A stretch of 48,487 nucleotides of DNA from positions 4,677 to 53,163 of the forward strand of contig PLDF01000385.1 of NCBI GenBank assembly GCA_003135055.1, read 5' to 3'. Of the stretch, positions 15,984 through 24,508 are shown piece after piece (within the stretch, counting starts at the first letter, position 1; each line of letters begins with the position of its first letter). Under the pieces are notes generated by a model that worked only from the letters and a program-made list of their open reading frames with translations, was not told the DNA's origin and made no database searches. Origin of the DNA: Bryobacterales bacterium. Its GTDB lineage: Bacteria; Acidobacteriota; Terriglobia; Bryobacterales; Bryobacteraceae. Position numbers and translations under genes: made by a program.

Positions 15984-16948
15984 CTTTCGACGCGGTTCCG
16001 GCCTAGGGCCTTGGCGTTGTACAAAGCCAGATCGGCCTCACGGATCAGCGCGTCGGCATCTTCGGGAGACGCCGGGTCGCGCCACGAGACGCCCATGCTG
16101 CAGGTGACGCCGAAGACGCTGCCGGCGGCGCGGAAGGGCTCACCGCCGATCGCTTCGCAGATGCGTTCCGCCTGGGCCAGTGCGCCATCGCCGTCGCAAC
16201 CGGGCAGCGCCACCAGAAACTCTTCCCCTCCATAACGGCCTACGGCGTCATAGTTGCGCATGGCCGATTTCATGCGATGCGCCACTTCGCGCAATACTTC
16301 ATCTCCCGCCTGGTGGCCGCGCGTATCGTTGATTTGCTTGAAGCGGTCCACATCGGCCATGAGCACAGCGACGGGCCGCCGATCGCGCGAAGCGCGCGAA
16401 AGCTCGGTGCGGAGCGAATCGAGGATGGCGCCGCGGTTCGCGATGCCGGTGAGATTGTCGTGCGTGGCTTGCACGCGGAGCGCTTCACGGGCAGCCACCA
16501 GCTCGGATTGCAAATCGAGGATTCGCTGGCCGGCCCGTAAGCGTACGCGCAATTCGTGCGCCACGAACGGCTTGGTGAGGTAGTCGTCGGCGCCCGCTTC
16601 CATGCCCTCGACGAGGTCTTGAGACTCGGTGCGCGCGGTAAGCAGCAGAATATAGATGTAGGGCTCGCGTCCGGCCGCGCGGACGCGCCGGCAGATTTCC
16701 ACGCCATCGAGGCCCGGCATCATCCAATCGAGAATGGCCAGCCGGGGGGCGTCTTCCGCGGCCAGCACGCGCCACGCTTCGGCCCCGTCCCGCGCGATGA
16801 TGGGATCGTAACCCCACTTGGTGAGCATCGATCGCAACATCGATTGGAAGACGGGATTGTCTTCCGCCGCCAATACGCGGGTGTGCCGGCCATGATGAGC
16901 CAGAGTGAGCGGATCTACGGCCGCGGTCATTACGCGGTCAAACGGCAT
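15956..16948 (-). CDS. Response-regulator diguanylate cyclase
   Basis: Protein of 330 aa with an N-terminal receiver domain (phosphoacceptor Asp74 in ILDWMMPG, Lys126 in TKPF) and a C-terminal GGDEF domain that makes cyclic di-GMP from two GTP. The active site is GGEEF (240-244). An RxxD inhibitory site (RNYD, 231-234) lies exactly five residues before it, so product inhibition is expected. A short helix, residues about 140-165, links the domains. The start at 16948 has GGAG close upstream. The kinase that phosphorylates it is not adjacent. Confidence 0.92.
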   Translation of the reverse strand: MPFDRVMTAAVDPLTLAHHGRHTRVLAAEDNPVFQSMLRSMLTKWGYDPIIARDGAEAWRVLAAEDAPRLAILDWMMPGLDGVEICRRVRAAGREPYIYILLLTARTESQDLVEGMEAGADDYLTKPFVAHELRVRLRAGQRILDLQSELVAAREALRVQATHDNLTGIANRGAILDSLRTELSRASRDRRPVAVLMADVDRFKQINDTRGHQAGDEVLREVAHRMKSAMRNYDAVGRYGGEEFLVALPGCDGDGALAQAERICEAIGGEPFRAAGSVFGVTCSMGVSWRDPASPEDADALIREADLALYNAKALGRNRVESYAPELAEA

Positions 16949-17050
16949 ATTTTCTCCACAAAGGTCTTATCGGTTGGCTGGGGCGAGGCTTTAAAACGCG
17001 GGTGTACCAGGCGGGTGAACTAAGGCGGGAGAACTAAGGCAACCGCACTA

Positions 17051-17079
17051 TAGACAATCTACAGCCGGTACCGTAGAAT
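17051..17079 (+). promoter_or_regulatory. Promoter of the ADOP permease gene
   Basis: TAGACA (17051-17056), 17 bp, then TAGAAT (17074-17079): each box has five of six consensus bases. The predicted start, near 17086, leaves a leader of about 25 bases containing the GGGAGGT ribosome site. The two boxes also sit in near-identical 13-mers, TAGACAATCTACA and TAGAATATCTACA, which could be regulator sites. Confidence 0.5.
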
Positions 17080-17110
17080 ATCTACATCCTTAACCCACGG
17101 GAGGTCCGGC

Positions 17111-19744
17111 ATGTGGACTTGGCGGAGACGCCGCGAGACCGAGCTCGCCGAAGAGATACAGGCGCATCTGCGCATGGCGGCTCAGGACCGCATCGAGCGC
17201 GGGGAAACTCCGCCCCACGCCGCGGCGGGGGCCCGGCGGGAGTTGGGCAATGTCGGCCTGATTCAGGAGACCACGCGCGACATGTGGAGCGGGGTTGCGG
17301 GGCGCTCGATTTCCCAAACCGCCCAGGATCTGCGCTACGGATTGCGCACCTACGCCAAGAGCCCCGGTTTCACCGCCGTTGCGGTTCTTACGCTGAGTCT
17401 GGGAATCGGCGCCAGCACTGCGATCTTCAGCGTGGTGAACGCCGTTCTGCTGGCCCCATTGCCTTACCGGCAAGCGGACCGGCTGATCACCGTCTGGACT
17501 AACAATCCCGCGAAAAATATCGATCTGGATCTCGCCTCGGGCGGCGTTTTGGCGGAGTGGAAGGGCAGGAACCATGTCTTCGAGAGCATGGCGGCATCAA
17601 CCGACAACGAGGTCACGCTTACCGGCGCCGGAGATCCGCAGTTCCTGATCGGGTATCAGTTTTCGGCCGGCTTTTTCCCACTGCTGGGCGTGGAGCCGCA
17701 GCTTGGCAGAACCTTCCGGCCCGACGAAGACAAGCCCGGCGCGCCGGATGTGGTGGTGTTGAGCGACCGGTTGTGGCGGCGCACTTTTCACGCCGACCGG
17801 CGCATCTTGGGACAGCCGATTGCGCTCGATGGCAAACCCTACACCGTGATCGGCGTGATGCCGCCGGGGTTTCAATATCCACAGATGGTCGAATTGTGGA
17901 CCCCGTTGGGCCTCGAGCCCGCTTCGTCGGGTAACTATTCGGGCAAGTATCTGCGTATCATGGCGCGGCTGCGGCCCGGCGTCAGTCTGGCGCAGGCGCA
18001 GACGGAAATGAACGCAATCCAGGCTGATATTGCACGGAGACATCCGGATACCGACGCCGGATTTGGCGTCCGGCTGATCCCCATCCGCGATATGATCTCG
18101 GGCGACGCGCGGACACCGCTGTTCGCGCTCACCGGCGCGGTGGCGTTGGTTCTGCTGATTGCCTGCGTCAACGTGGCCAATCTGCTGCTGGCGCGCGCCT
18201 CGGGGCGGCAACGGGAAGTCGCGCTGCGCGCCGCATTGGGAGCCGCGCGTGGACGACTGGTGCGGCAGTTCCTCGCCGAAGGCGTGCTGCTCTCCGCGGT
18301 GGCCGGCACGCTAGCCTTGGCGATGGCGGTGTGGGCCAAGAACGCCATGCTGGCGCTGTTTCCGAAGAACATCGCCAATCTGCAGCTCCCGGCCATCGAG
18401 ACCATACCGCTTGACGTGCGCGTGTTCCTGTTCGCGCTTCTCGCCACGGCCGGCGCGGGAATCGTCTTCGGTCTGGCGCCGGCGTTTCAGTGCTTCGGCG
18501 GGAATCCGGAAGCCGCGCTCAGAATGGGCGGACGGGGCGCTACCGCCGGGCGCGGCGTGCTGGGTTTGCGGCGGGCCTTCGCGGCGGTGGAGATTTCCCT
18601 GGCGCTGGTGCTGCTGGCCGGCGCGGGGCTGCTGATCGAGAGCTTCCGCAACCTGATGCAGGGCGACTTGGGCTTCCGCGCGGACCATGTGATTACCGCG
18701 CAGGTCTTCCTGCCCTCGAATAAGTACCCATCCAAAGATCCGCGGAAGCGGCTCGGCTTCATAGACGGCGTGCTGGAACATGCCCGCGCGCTGCCGGGCG
18801 CCAAATCGGCGGCCGTAATCAGCTTTCTGCCGCTGGGAGGCTTCTCGGCCCCGACTTCGTTCGCCGTGGAAGGGCGTCCGCAAGCGGGGCCGGGCCAGGG
18901 ACCCACTGCCGATCAGTTAGTGGTTACGCCGGGATACTTTGGAACGATGGAGATTCCGCTGCTGCGCGGCCGCGACTTCACGGCATCCGACCGCGAGGGC
19001 GCGGACCGCGTGGCGGTGATCAGCAAGAGCGTGGCGGAGCGCATGTGGGGCCGGGAAGACGCAATCGGGCGGCGCATCAGCTTTGGAGATGCGGCCCCGC
19101 CCACCTGGTGGACGGTGATCGGCGTGGTGGGCGATGTGCGCGCCGATGGGCTGGCGGGCAAGAACCGCGAGCACATCTACCGGCCGATGGCGCAGATTCC
19201 GTTTCCGGTGCTGGCGTTCGTGGTACGGACGTCGCAGGACGCAGCGGCGCTGGCTCGTCCGCTGGAGCGGGCCATCTGGGCGGTGGACCCGAATCAGCCT
19301 ATCTTCAAGACGCTGGCGCTCGAAGACCTCGCCGCCGAGTCGCTGGCGCTGCGCCGCATCTGCATGCTGCTGGTGACGGTGTTTTCGGCGATGGCGGCGC
19401 TGTTGGCGGCGATCGGGATCTACGGCGTGGTGGCCTATTCGGTGGCGCAGCGAACGCACGAAATCGGCGTGCGCATGGCGCTGGGAGGTACGCCGCGATT
19501 CCTGCTGCGAATGCTGCTGGGAGAAGCGCTGTGGATGGTGACTCCGGCGCTGGCGGCCGGTTTGGTGACCGGGATGGCGCTGATGCGATTGATCCAGGGG
19601 ATGCTATTCGGAGTCTCGGCGAGCGATCCGGCGTTATTCTGCGGCGTGGCGCTGGGCATGGGGCTGATGGCGATTCTGGCGAGCCTGATACCGGCGCGGC
19701 GGGCGATGAGGATCGACCCGATGGCGGCGCTGCGGCAGGAGTAG
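17111..19744 (+). CDS. ADOP-type MacB/FtsX permease
   Basis: Protein of 877 aa of the acidobacterial duplicated-orphan-permease type. A cytoplasmic N-terminal segment ([33 protein letters not shown]) is followed by [20 protein letters not shown] and the first TM helix. Then come a MacB-type periplasmic domain, FtsX domain 1 ([34 protein letters not shown]), a second TM/periplasmic unit, and FtsX domain 2 ending [18 protein letters not shown]. No ABC ATPase gene adjoins, as usual for this class. The real substrate is unknown; MacB relatives move peptides, lipoproteins or drugs. GGGAGGT precedes the ATG. Confidence 0.93.
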   Translation: MWTWRRRRETELAEEIQAHLRMAAQDRIERGETPPHAAAGARRELGNVGLIQETTRDMWSGVAGRSISQTAQDLRYGLRTYAKSPGFTAVAVLTLSLGIGASTAIFSVVNAVLLAPLPYRQADRLITVWTNNPAKNIDLDLASGGVLAEWKGRNHVFESMAASTDNEVTLTGAGDPQFLIGYQFSAGFFPLLGVEPQLGRTFRPDEDKPGAPDVVVLSDRLWRRTFHADRRILGQPIALDGKPYTVIGVMPPGFQYPQMVELWTPLGLEPASSGNYSGKYLRIMARLRPGVSLAQAQTEMNAIQADIARRHPDTDAGFGVRLIPIRDMISGDARTPLFALTGAVALVLLIACVNVANLLLARASGRQREVALRAALGAARGRLVRQFLAEGVLLSAVAGTLALAMAVWAKNAMLALFPKNIANLQLPAIETIPLDVRVFLFALLATAGAGIVFGLAPAFQCFGGNPEAALRMGGRGATAGRGVLGLRRAFAAVEISLALVLLAGAGLLIESFRNLMQGDLGFRADHVITAQVFLPSNKYPSKDPRKRLGFIDGVLEHARALPGAKSAAVISFLPLGGFSAPTSFAVEGRPQAGPGQGPTADQLVVTPGYFGTMEIPLLRGRDFTASDREGADRVAVISKSVAERMWGREDAIGRRISFGDAAPPTWWTVIGVVGDVRADGLAGKNREHIYRPMAQIPFPVLAFVVRTSQDAAALARPLERAIWAVDPNQPIFKTLALEDLAAESLALRRICMLLVTVFSAMAALLAAIGIYGVVAYSVAQRTHEIGVRMALGGTPRFLLRMLLGEALWMVTPALAAGLVTGMALMRLIQGMLFGVSASDPALFCGVALGMGLMAILASLIPARRAMRIDPMAALRQE

Positions 19745-19824
19745 GGTAGGCTTTAGCTTGCTCACCGGCTGACCGAAGATTGCCGCTTGCCGCTTCGCGG
19801 CTATGGCAAGCTAAAGCATACCCT
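19743..19824. terminator. Long inverted repeat after the permease gene
   Basis: AGGGTAGGCTTTAGCTTGC (19743-19761) pairs with the arm at 19806-19824 with one mismatch across a 44-base loop. It begins inside the permease stop codon. No T-tract follows, so it is either a weak terminator or a dispersed palindromic repeat. It also lies just past the 3' end of the opposite mazF-like remnant. Confidence 0.55.
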
Positions 19825-19830
19825 GCCAAA

Positions 19831-20183
19831 CTAGTCGCCGCTGGCGAGCCCGAATGCCACCTGAATTGCATGATCGGCTTGGGCCATAACCAAAATCTCG
19901 GCCTTGCCGAGTTTTCTAATTAACCGGCGGCGATCCACGGCGCGAATTTGATTGAAGACCGCGACTGAGGGAACAGTCAGACCCGTGGACGCGCCCGATT
20001 CCAGCGCACGTGGACAGTGGACAACGGCAACCGCACGGTGGGTGTGATTGGCGCCACCATGGTAATCGCGCTGTACCGGTTCGAAGCGTCGTTCTGAACG
20101 ATTAGCGCGGGCCTGGTCTTTTTGATTTCGCGCCCGATTGCCGGGTCGAGCGCGGTGAGGTAGATTTCCCCCTTTGCGGCCAG
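19831..20183 (-). pseudogene. Frameshifted MazF/PemK-like toxin
   Basis: From about 20183 one frame reads KGEIYLTALDPAIGREIKKT, then RPALIVQNDASNRYSAITMV, then APITPTV, a clear MazF/PemK endoribonuclease N-terminus, and stops at 19977. The rest is in a different frame: LESGASTGLTVPSVAVFNQI, then RAVDRRRLIRKLG, ending at 19831. A one-base indel near 20000 therefore splits the toxin. No good start codon is visible in the N-terminal frame. An intact toxin would cleave mRNA at short sites. It follows directly on the antitoxin remnant. Confidence 0.7.
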
Positions 20184-20450
20184 TTGGTTTCTGTTGCTTT
20201 TCTTGCGTGTCGAGTTGTTGCCATTGCTCTTGGTCCACTGCCAACCAGTCGTGCGAAATTTCCCGATCCAGATCGCGATCGCGAATGGCCGCTTGCTTCA
20301 GGCGCTCCTGTAGAGCTTCCGGGCTGGCACAGTGGCCACGTAATGCTCCACGGCGCGGTGGATGAACCGGCTCCGCTGGCCTGGAAGGGATAAACGGTCA
20401 ATGGTCCGAACGGTATCTTGCGGCAAGATTATGTTGATACGCTTTGCCAT
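20184..20450 (-). pseudogene. Frameshifted MazE-like antitoxin
   Basis: From ATG at 20450 it reads MAKRINIILPQDTVRTIDRL and SLPGQRSRFIHRAVEHYVAT, a ribbon-helix-helix antitoxin N-terminus. Near 20330 the homologous frame moves: SPEALQERLKQAAIRDRDLD, then REISHDWLAVDQEQWQQLDT follows in another frame and runs into the toxin region without a stop of its own. With the broken toxin gene this forms a decayed mazEF-type module. Confidence 0.65.
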
Positions 20451-20748
20451 CGAATGAAAACTCACGTTCTCCATTCAGACTCTATACACACCGAGTGTGT
20501 ACGCCAATCGGCTAGTGCGTTTTCCCTCGTCATCGCACATCTCTTCGCGAAAGCACGGCCGCTTCCGGACGCCGGCTCTTCGCCGCCAGGGTTAGCGCCC
20601 CGTCGCGCGGCGCGCTTGCCCCGGGGCTTTCCCGCCGGCCCACCCGGCGAAGCCCTCGAATAGAGTCGTCGCGTACCCAGCGGGCGCCCGGCAGATCGGC
20701 GGTGGTGATCTTGCGGACTGCGGGCTAAATAGGTCAAGGGCGATAAGT

Positions 20749-21312
20749 ATGCAGGAACTGTTTCAGGAACTCGTCGCCGAGGTGCGGCTAATTAATCCCG
20801 ACGCTGTGAGGCAGTTGCGGCCTGGGCGCTCGCCAGACCTTGTTAGGCGCAAGTTCGACGCCCTTCCCTACAAATCGCGCCCGACGCCGTCTCATTATAT
20901 AGCTGGACAGACTGCCCGCGTTTTAGCTTCGAGATACTGCCTGGTGGCTACTTCCTGCCGTTCGAAGAGGCGTTCGCTGAGTGACGAGATCCACGCAATG
21001 AGAGCTGAATTGGAGGAGGACTACCAGCAGCGGTACCGCGATTGCTTTCGGTTTCTCACGGATAAGTCGGATGGCGGTTACGCTTACGGAAGAATCGATT
21101 CGCCAAGCGAAGGGCAAATCGTCAACCGTTGTATCCACAGCCCATGGTTGCTCGCATTCCGCAACCTGGAGCATCTGCTGAGAACATCTATTGAATGCTG
21201 CCGGCGGGGAATCATGTCCGACGATTCAGGCCGGCCGGATTTCACAGCGTACTTTAAGCTGGCGGCCCAAATGAATCCCGGGATGGAATTATACGCGGCT
21301 TACGAGTCGTAA
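20749..21312 (+). CDS. SUKH (SMI1/KNR4)-like protein with a switched frame
   Basis: The 187-aa open frame begins MQELFQELVAEVRLINPDAV and ends in FRNLEHLLRTSIECCRRGIM…FTAYFKLAAQMNPGMELYAA. Between about 20875 and 20980 the sensible protein is in the +1 frame: IAPDAVSLYSW, then FEILPGGYFLPFEEAFAE, the SUKH core (LYSW…ILPG..LPFEEA). Two compensating indels leave the frame open but replace the core by unrelated residues. SUKH proteins are often immunity proteins to contact-dependent toxins; no toxin is seen nearby. Probably non-functional, unless the indels are assembly errors. Confidence 0.55.
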   Translation: MQELFQELVAEVRLINPDAVRQLRPGRSPDLVRRKFDALPYKSRPTPSHYIAGQTARVLASRYCLVATSCRSKRRSLSDEIHAMRAELEEDYQQRYRDCFRFLTDKSDGGYAYGRIDSPSEGQIVNRCIHSPWLLAFRNLEHLLRTSIECCRRGIMSDDSGRPDFTAYFKLAAQMNPGMELYAAYES

Positions 21313-21437
21313 GGGCCGCGCCATGGACCGGCCTAACGACTGGCGTTAGGCGAACGCGTTCACACGAGGGGGACGACGATCCTGGCGGAAGCGTCTCTTG
21401 CAGCAAGAACCGACGTAACATAACATGAGGCAAAGAG

Positions 21438-21545
21438 AGCCGGCTTAAAGCCGGCTGCAGCCATGATTGGCAGTCAGGATTGGCTGCCCCACAGAGCAGG
21501 CCGATCGACAATCGGCCGCAGGTTGACAACCGGTTGACAACCTGC
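21438..21545. repeat. Cluster of three hairpins
   Basis: Three inverted repeats lie in a row: AGCCGGC/GCCGGCT (21438-21456), GGCCGAT/ATCGGCC (21499-21517) and GCAGGTTG/CAACCTGC (21518-21545). The last encloses the palindrome CAACCGGTTG. It lies past the 3' ends of both flanking genes. Related sequence occurs at about 26992-27038 and 30430-30480. Confidence 0.7.
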
Positions 21546-21583
21546 CCCACAAAGCAGGAGGGTTTCCAGAGAGTGTGAACCAG

Positions 21584-22519
21584 TTACTGAGAGTCGGCGC
21601 CTTTTGTCACTACATATCCCTTGCGCGCCAACACTATGGCATCGGGATGCCGGGCCTTCGCGGCCGGACTTAGTTCCACCGTCACTCGGCGCACTTGTCC
21701 GGGCTTGCCCGGCGGCATGGCGTAATACAGGCTATACCGCTTGCGCATGCGCAGTAACATCTGCCGGAATGCGGGCCCGGGCGGATCGGCGCGGACCACA
21801 TCGCCCCCCGTCTGCGCTGCTACATCCTCGATATAGTCGTCGCCGCCCGTGAGATGCGGCCCCGCTATCTTGATGATCGACGGAGCGCCGATGATCAGGC
21901 CGCTGAGAATTGCGTCCGCTTCCCATAGGTCGCGCGTCACCGACTTCTGGCTTTTGAAGCCGTGGCCGTCGTCGTCGGTGAAGGCCAGCACTGCGCGGCG
22001 GCGCTCGGTTCCCGGCTGGCTCTCAAAGTATTTGGCGGCTTCGTCCACGCCGTCCAGAATGTACGTGCCGCCGCCGAAATGAGTGTTGCGGATGCCGTTC
22101 AGCAAAAGGCCGGCGACGGCGTTCAGATCCTCGTTGAACGGCGCCTCCAGCCACACGCCGGTATTGAACGACATCACAGCTACGCGGTCGCCATGGCGCA
22201 GCTCGGACATGGCAAGCTGCGCCGAATTGGCCACCCTGCGGATGCTGGGGCCCATGCTCGAGCTGATGTCGAACAACAGAATGACGTCGAGCGGCTGATC
22301 GCTCTGCGAACAGTAGCGCAAGGTCTGCGGCTGGCCGTTATCGAGGATGACGAAATCCTGCTTCTGCAAGCCATCGACGATGCCGCCCTTGCCGGCCACT
22401 TCGGCGTCCACTTTCACCAGCGAGACGGCGGTGCGGAATACCGGGTCCTGACCGGTGGCGGCGAAGGCGGATGCTGTGACAAACACCAAAACCGCCGCCG
22501 CGCAACGCGCCCACTGCAT
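21584..22519 (-). CDS. Secreted VWFA-related protein
   Basis: Protein of 311 aa with a signal peptide (MQWARCAAAVLVFVTASAFA). The acidobacterial VWFA-related pattern follows: FRTAVSLVKVDAEVAGKGG, then LQKQDFVILDNGQPQTL, then a von Willebrand factor A domain with a full MIDAS start DISSSMGPS, and later FTDDDGHGF. Such domains bind metal and usually mediate protein contacts at the cell surface. The start at 22519 is chosen because it begins the signal peptide and GGGAG directly precedes it; the frame is open further upstream, but over the promoter region of the divergent cupin gene. Confidence 0.85.
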   Translation of the reverse strand: MQWARCAAAVLVFVTASAFAATGQDPVFRTAVSLVKVDAEVAGKGGIVDGLQKQDFVILDNGQPQTLRYCSQSDQPLDVILLFDISSSMGPSIRRVANSAQLAMSELRHGDRVAVMSFNTGVWLEAPFNEDLNAVAGLLLNGIRNTHFGGGTYILDGVDEAAKYFESQPGTERRRAVLAFTDDDGHGFKSQKSVTRDLWEADAILSGLIIGAPSIIKIAGPHLTGGDDYIEDVAAQTGGDVVRADPPGPAFRQMLLRMRKRYSLYYAMPPGKPGQVRRVTVELSPAAKARHPDAIVLARKGYVVTKGADSQ

Positions 22520-22576
22520 CTCCCAATCATACTGCGGGGACGGGTGGTTAACCGATCTGGGCCCAATCGGTGGGTT

Positions 22577-22596
22577 GACAGACGACAGCGTCTGTC
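22577..22596. repeat. Small perfect hairpin between divergent genes
   Basis: GACAGACG (22577-22584), a four-base loop, then CGTCTGTC (22589-22596). It lies between the VWFA and cupin genes. A related hairpin is at 3271-3296, so it is likely a dispersed repeat rather than an operator. Confidence 0.6.
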
Positions 22597-22669
22597 CCAC
22601 GTTGGCGCCAAACGTCGCCGAATCCCCAAAACTGTTCAGCGCCCAGCGCGGACGCGCTATTCTGGCCTC

Positions 22670-23140
22670 ATGATTATTGCCGATCTGGCGCAGATAGCCG
22701 GCCGCGTGTACCCGGCGCGGCGGCGCACGCAGAACCTGGTGGGAGGCATGAGTCCCATTCAAGCGTTGGATTTTTCCATGGGCAACGTCACACTGGAACC
22801 GAACGGCGGCCAGGTACCCTGGCACAATCAGGTGCAGGAGGAAATCTACTTCCTGATCGAGGGAACCGCCGAGATGTGTCTGGGCGAAGAGCGCACCGTG
22901 CTGCGCTCCGGACAGGCCGTCTACATTCCCTCGGGCGTGTTCCACCAACTCACTAACATTGGCGACGCCGCGTGCCGCATGGTGTACTGTTATGGACCGG
23001 CCGGCGACGTGGCTCATTGGCGTCAGGAGCTGGAAGGCACGCTGCCGAAGGCCGGCATCGACGCGCCGCCCCTTCCCGAGGGCGCGCGCCCGCAGTGTAC
23101 GGACAAGCCTACGGAGAAGCCTACGGAGAAACCGAAATGA
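22670..23140 (+). CDS. Single-domain cupin protein
   Basis: Cupin of 156 aa. The barrel motifs are VPWHNQVQEEIYFLIEGTAE (motif 1, with one His and a Glu pair as likely metal ligands) and GQAVYIPSGVFHQLTN (motif 2, with His). The C-terminus is a short Thr/Pro/Lys/Glu repeat (DKPTEKPTEKPK) made by a 12-bp repeat in the DNA. The stop overlaps the start of the oxidoreductase gene (ATGA), so the two products are made together. The role could be binding or isomerising a sugar-type ligand for the partner (inference). Confidence 0.8.
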   Translation: MIIADLAQIAGRVYPARRRTQNLVGGMSPIQALDFSMGNVTLEPNGGQVPWHNQVQEEIYFLIEGTAEMCLGEERTVLRSGQAVYIPSGVFHQLTNIGDAACRMVYCYGPAGDVAHWRQELEGTLPKAGIDAPPLPEGARPQCTDKPTEKPTEKPK

Positions 23141-24285
23141 GTTCGCGAGTCGCTCACCAGATCGGAATCGTTATGAACGGCGTCACCGGACGCATGGGGC
23201 TGAATCAGCACCTGCGACGGTCGGTCCACGCCATTATGCAGCAGGGCGGAGTGCAGACCGCCGACGGCGAAGTTATCATGCCGCAGCCGCTGCTGGTGGG
23301 CCGCAACGAGGCCAAGCTGGAAGCCATATCGAAAGAGTGCGGCGGCATTCCGTGGACCACCGATCTCGCGGGCGCGCTGAAGGACCAGGCCTATTCGATT
23401 TACTTCGATGCCCAGACCACCGACCGGCGCGCATCATGCGTGCTGGAAGCTATCAAGGCCGGCAAGCACGTCTACTGCGAGAAGCCCACGGCCGCTACGT
23501 ACGATGTGGCGCTGAGCCTTTACACGGCCGCCCAAGCCGCGGGCGTGAAGCACGGCGTGGTGCAGGACAAGCTGTGGCTGCCCGGCCTGCTCAAGCTCAA
23601 GACGCTGCGCGACCAGGGATTTTTCGGCGAGATTCTTTCGGTGCGCGGCGAGTTCGGTTATTGGGTCTTCGAGGGCGACACTGTGCCCGGCCAACGCCCA
23701 TCGTGGAACTACCGCAAGGAAGCCGGCGGCGGCATCATCATCGATATGCTGTGTCACTGGCGGTATGTGCTGGACAATCTGTTCGGGCGCGTGCGCGCGG
23801 TGAGTTGTTTGGGCGCGACGCACGTGGGGCGGCGCTGGGATGAAGCGGGCAAGGCGTATGAATGCACTGCCGACGATTCCGCCTATGCGACGTTTCAACT
23901 GGAAGGCGGCGTGATTGCGCACTTCAACTCGTCATGGTGCGTGCGCGTGCGGCGCGACGATCTGTTGACTATCCAGGTGGATGGCGCGAAGGGCTCGGCG
24001 GTGGCCGGTTTGCGCCATTGCTGGATGCAGCCGTACGGCGGGACGCCGCGGCCGACGTGGAATCCGGATGTCGAGAACCCGTTCAACTTTTTCGACCAGT
24101 GGCAGAAGATGCCGGAGCAGTTGCCGATGGAGAACGCGTTCAAGCGGCAGTGGGAGCTGTTTCTGCTGCACGTGGTGAAGGGCGAGCCTTTTCCGTGGGA
24201 TTTGATGGAAGGCGCCAAAGGGGTGCAGCTTGCGGAGAAGGGGCTGGAATCGTGGAGGAAGCGGGCTTGGGTGGAAGTGGAGTAA
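23137..24285 (+). CDS. Gfo/Idh/MocA-family oxidoreductase
   Basis: Protein of 382 aa. The N-terminal Rossmann part starts GIVMNGVTGRMGLNQHLRRS, and the family Lys motif is CEKPTA (in KAGKHVYCEKPTAATYDVAL). The C-terminal domain carries GGGIIIDMLCHWRYVLDNLF (GGG..D...H, substrate-side helix) and SSWCVRVRRDDLLTIQVDG. It probably oxidises or reduces a sugar-like substrate with NAD(P). The ATG at 23137 overlaps the cupin stop, with GGAG eight bases upstream. This is a different subfamily from the oxidoreductase at 47-1309. Confidence 0.87.
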   Translation: MSSRVAHQIGIVMNGVTGRMGLNQHLRRSVHAIMQQGGVQTADGEVIMPQPLLVGRNEAKLEAISKECGGIPWTTDLAGALKDQAYSIYFDAQTTDRRASCVLEAIKAGKHVYCEKPTAATYDVALSLYTAAQAAGVKHGVVQDKLWLPGLLKLKTLRDQGFFGEILSVRGEFGYWVFEGDTVPGQRPSWNYRKEAGGGIIIDMLCHWRYVLDNLFGRVRAVSCLGATHVGRRWDEAGKAYECTADDSAYATFQLEGGVIAHFNSSWCVRVRRDDLLTIQVDGAKGSAVAGLRHCWMQPYGGTPRPTWNPDVENPFNFFDQWQKMPEQLPMENAFKRQWELFLLHVVKGEPFPWDLMEGAKGVQLAEKGLESWRKRAWVEVE

Positions 24286-24508
24286 GCAGGGCGGGCCCAT
24301 GGCCTATTCAGATGTCAAAGCTCGCGTGGTCCGGAAGTTGGCTGGATTTTGGAAACATCCTCCCTGACCGTTACACCACCGAGTGCTTTCGCTGACGAAG
24401 CGGCAGGAAGCGCTGCCTCATCGAGCCCTGGCGGGCGCGACTGTCCGGTTGATGCTCGAAGGAGTGGAACTCTTAACGGCAGACCGGAGTCCAATAACGA
24501 AATAAGCT

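Noticed and set aside
20462..20737. 91-codon minus-strand frame upstream of the mazE remnant
   Set aside because: Arg/Gly/Pro-rich composition, no ribosome site and no recognised motif; likely chance in GC-rich DNA.
24286..24508. Possible transposase tail before the hydrolase gene
   Set aside because: One frame reads QEALPHRALAGATVRLML and then EGVELLTADRSP before a stop, but I could not tie it to any transposase family and no inverted ends are visible.
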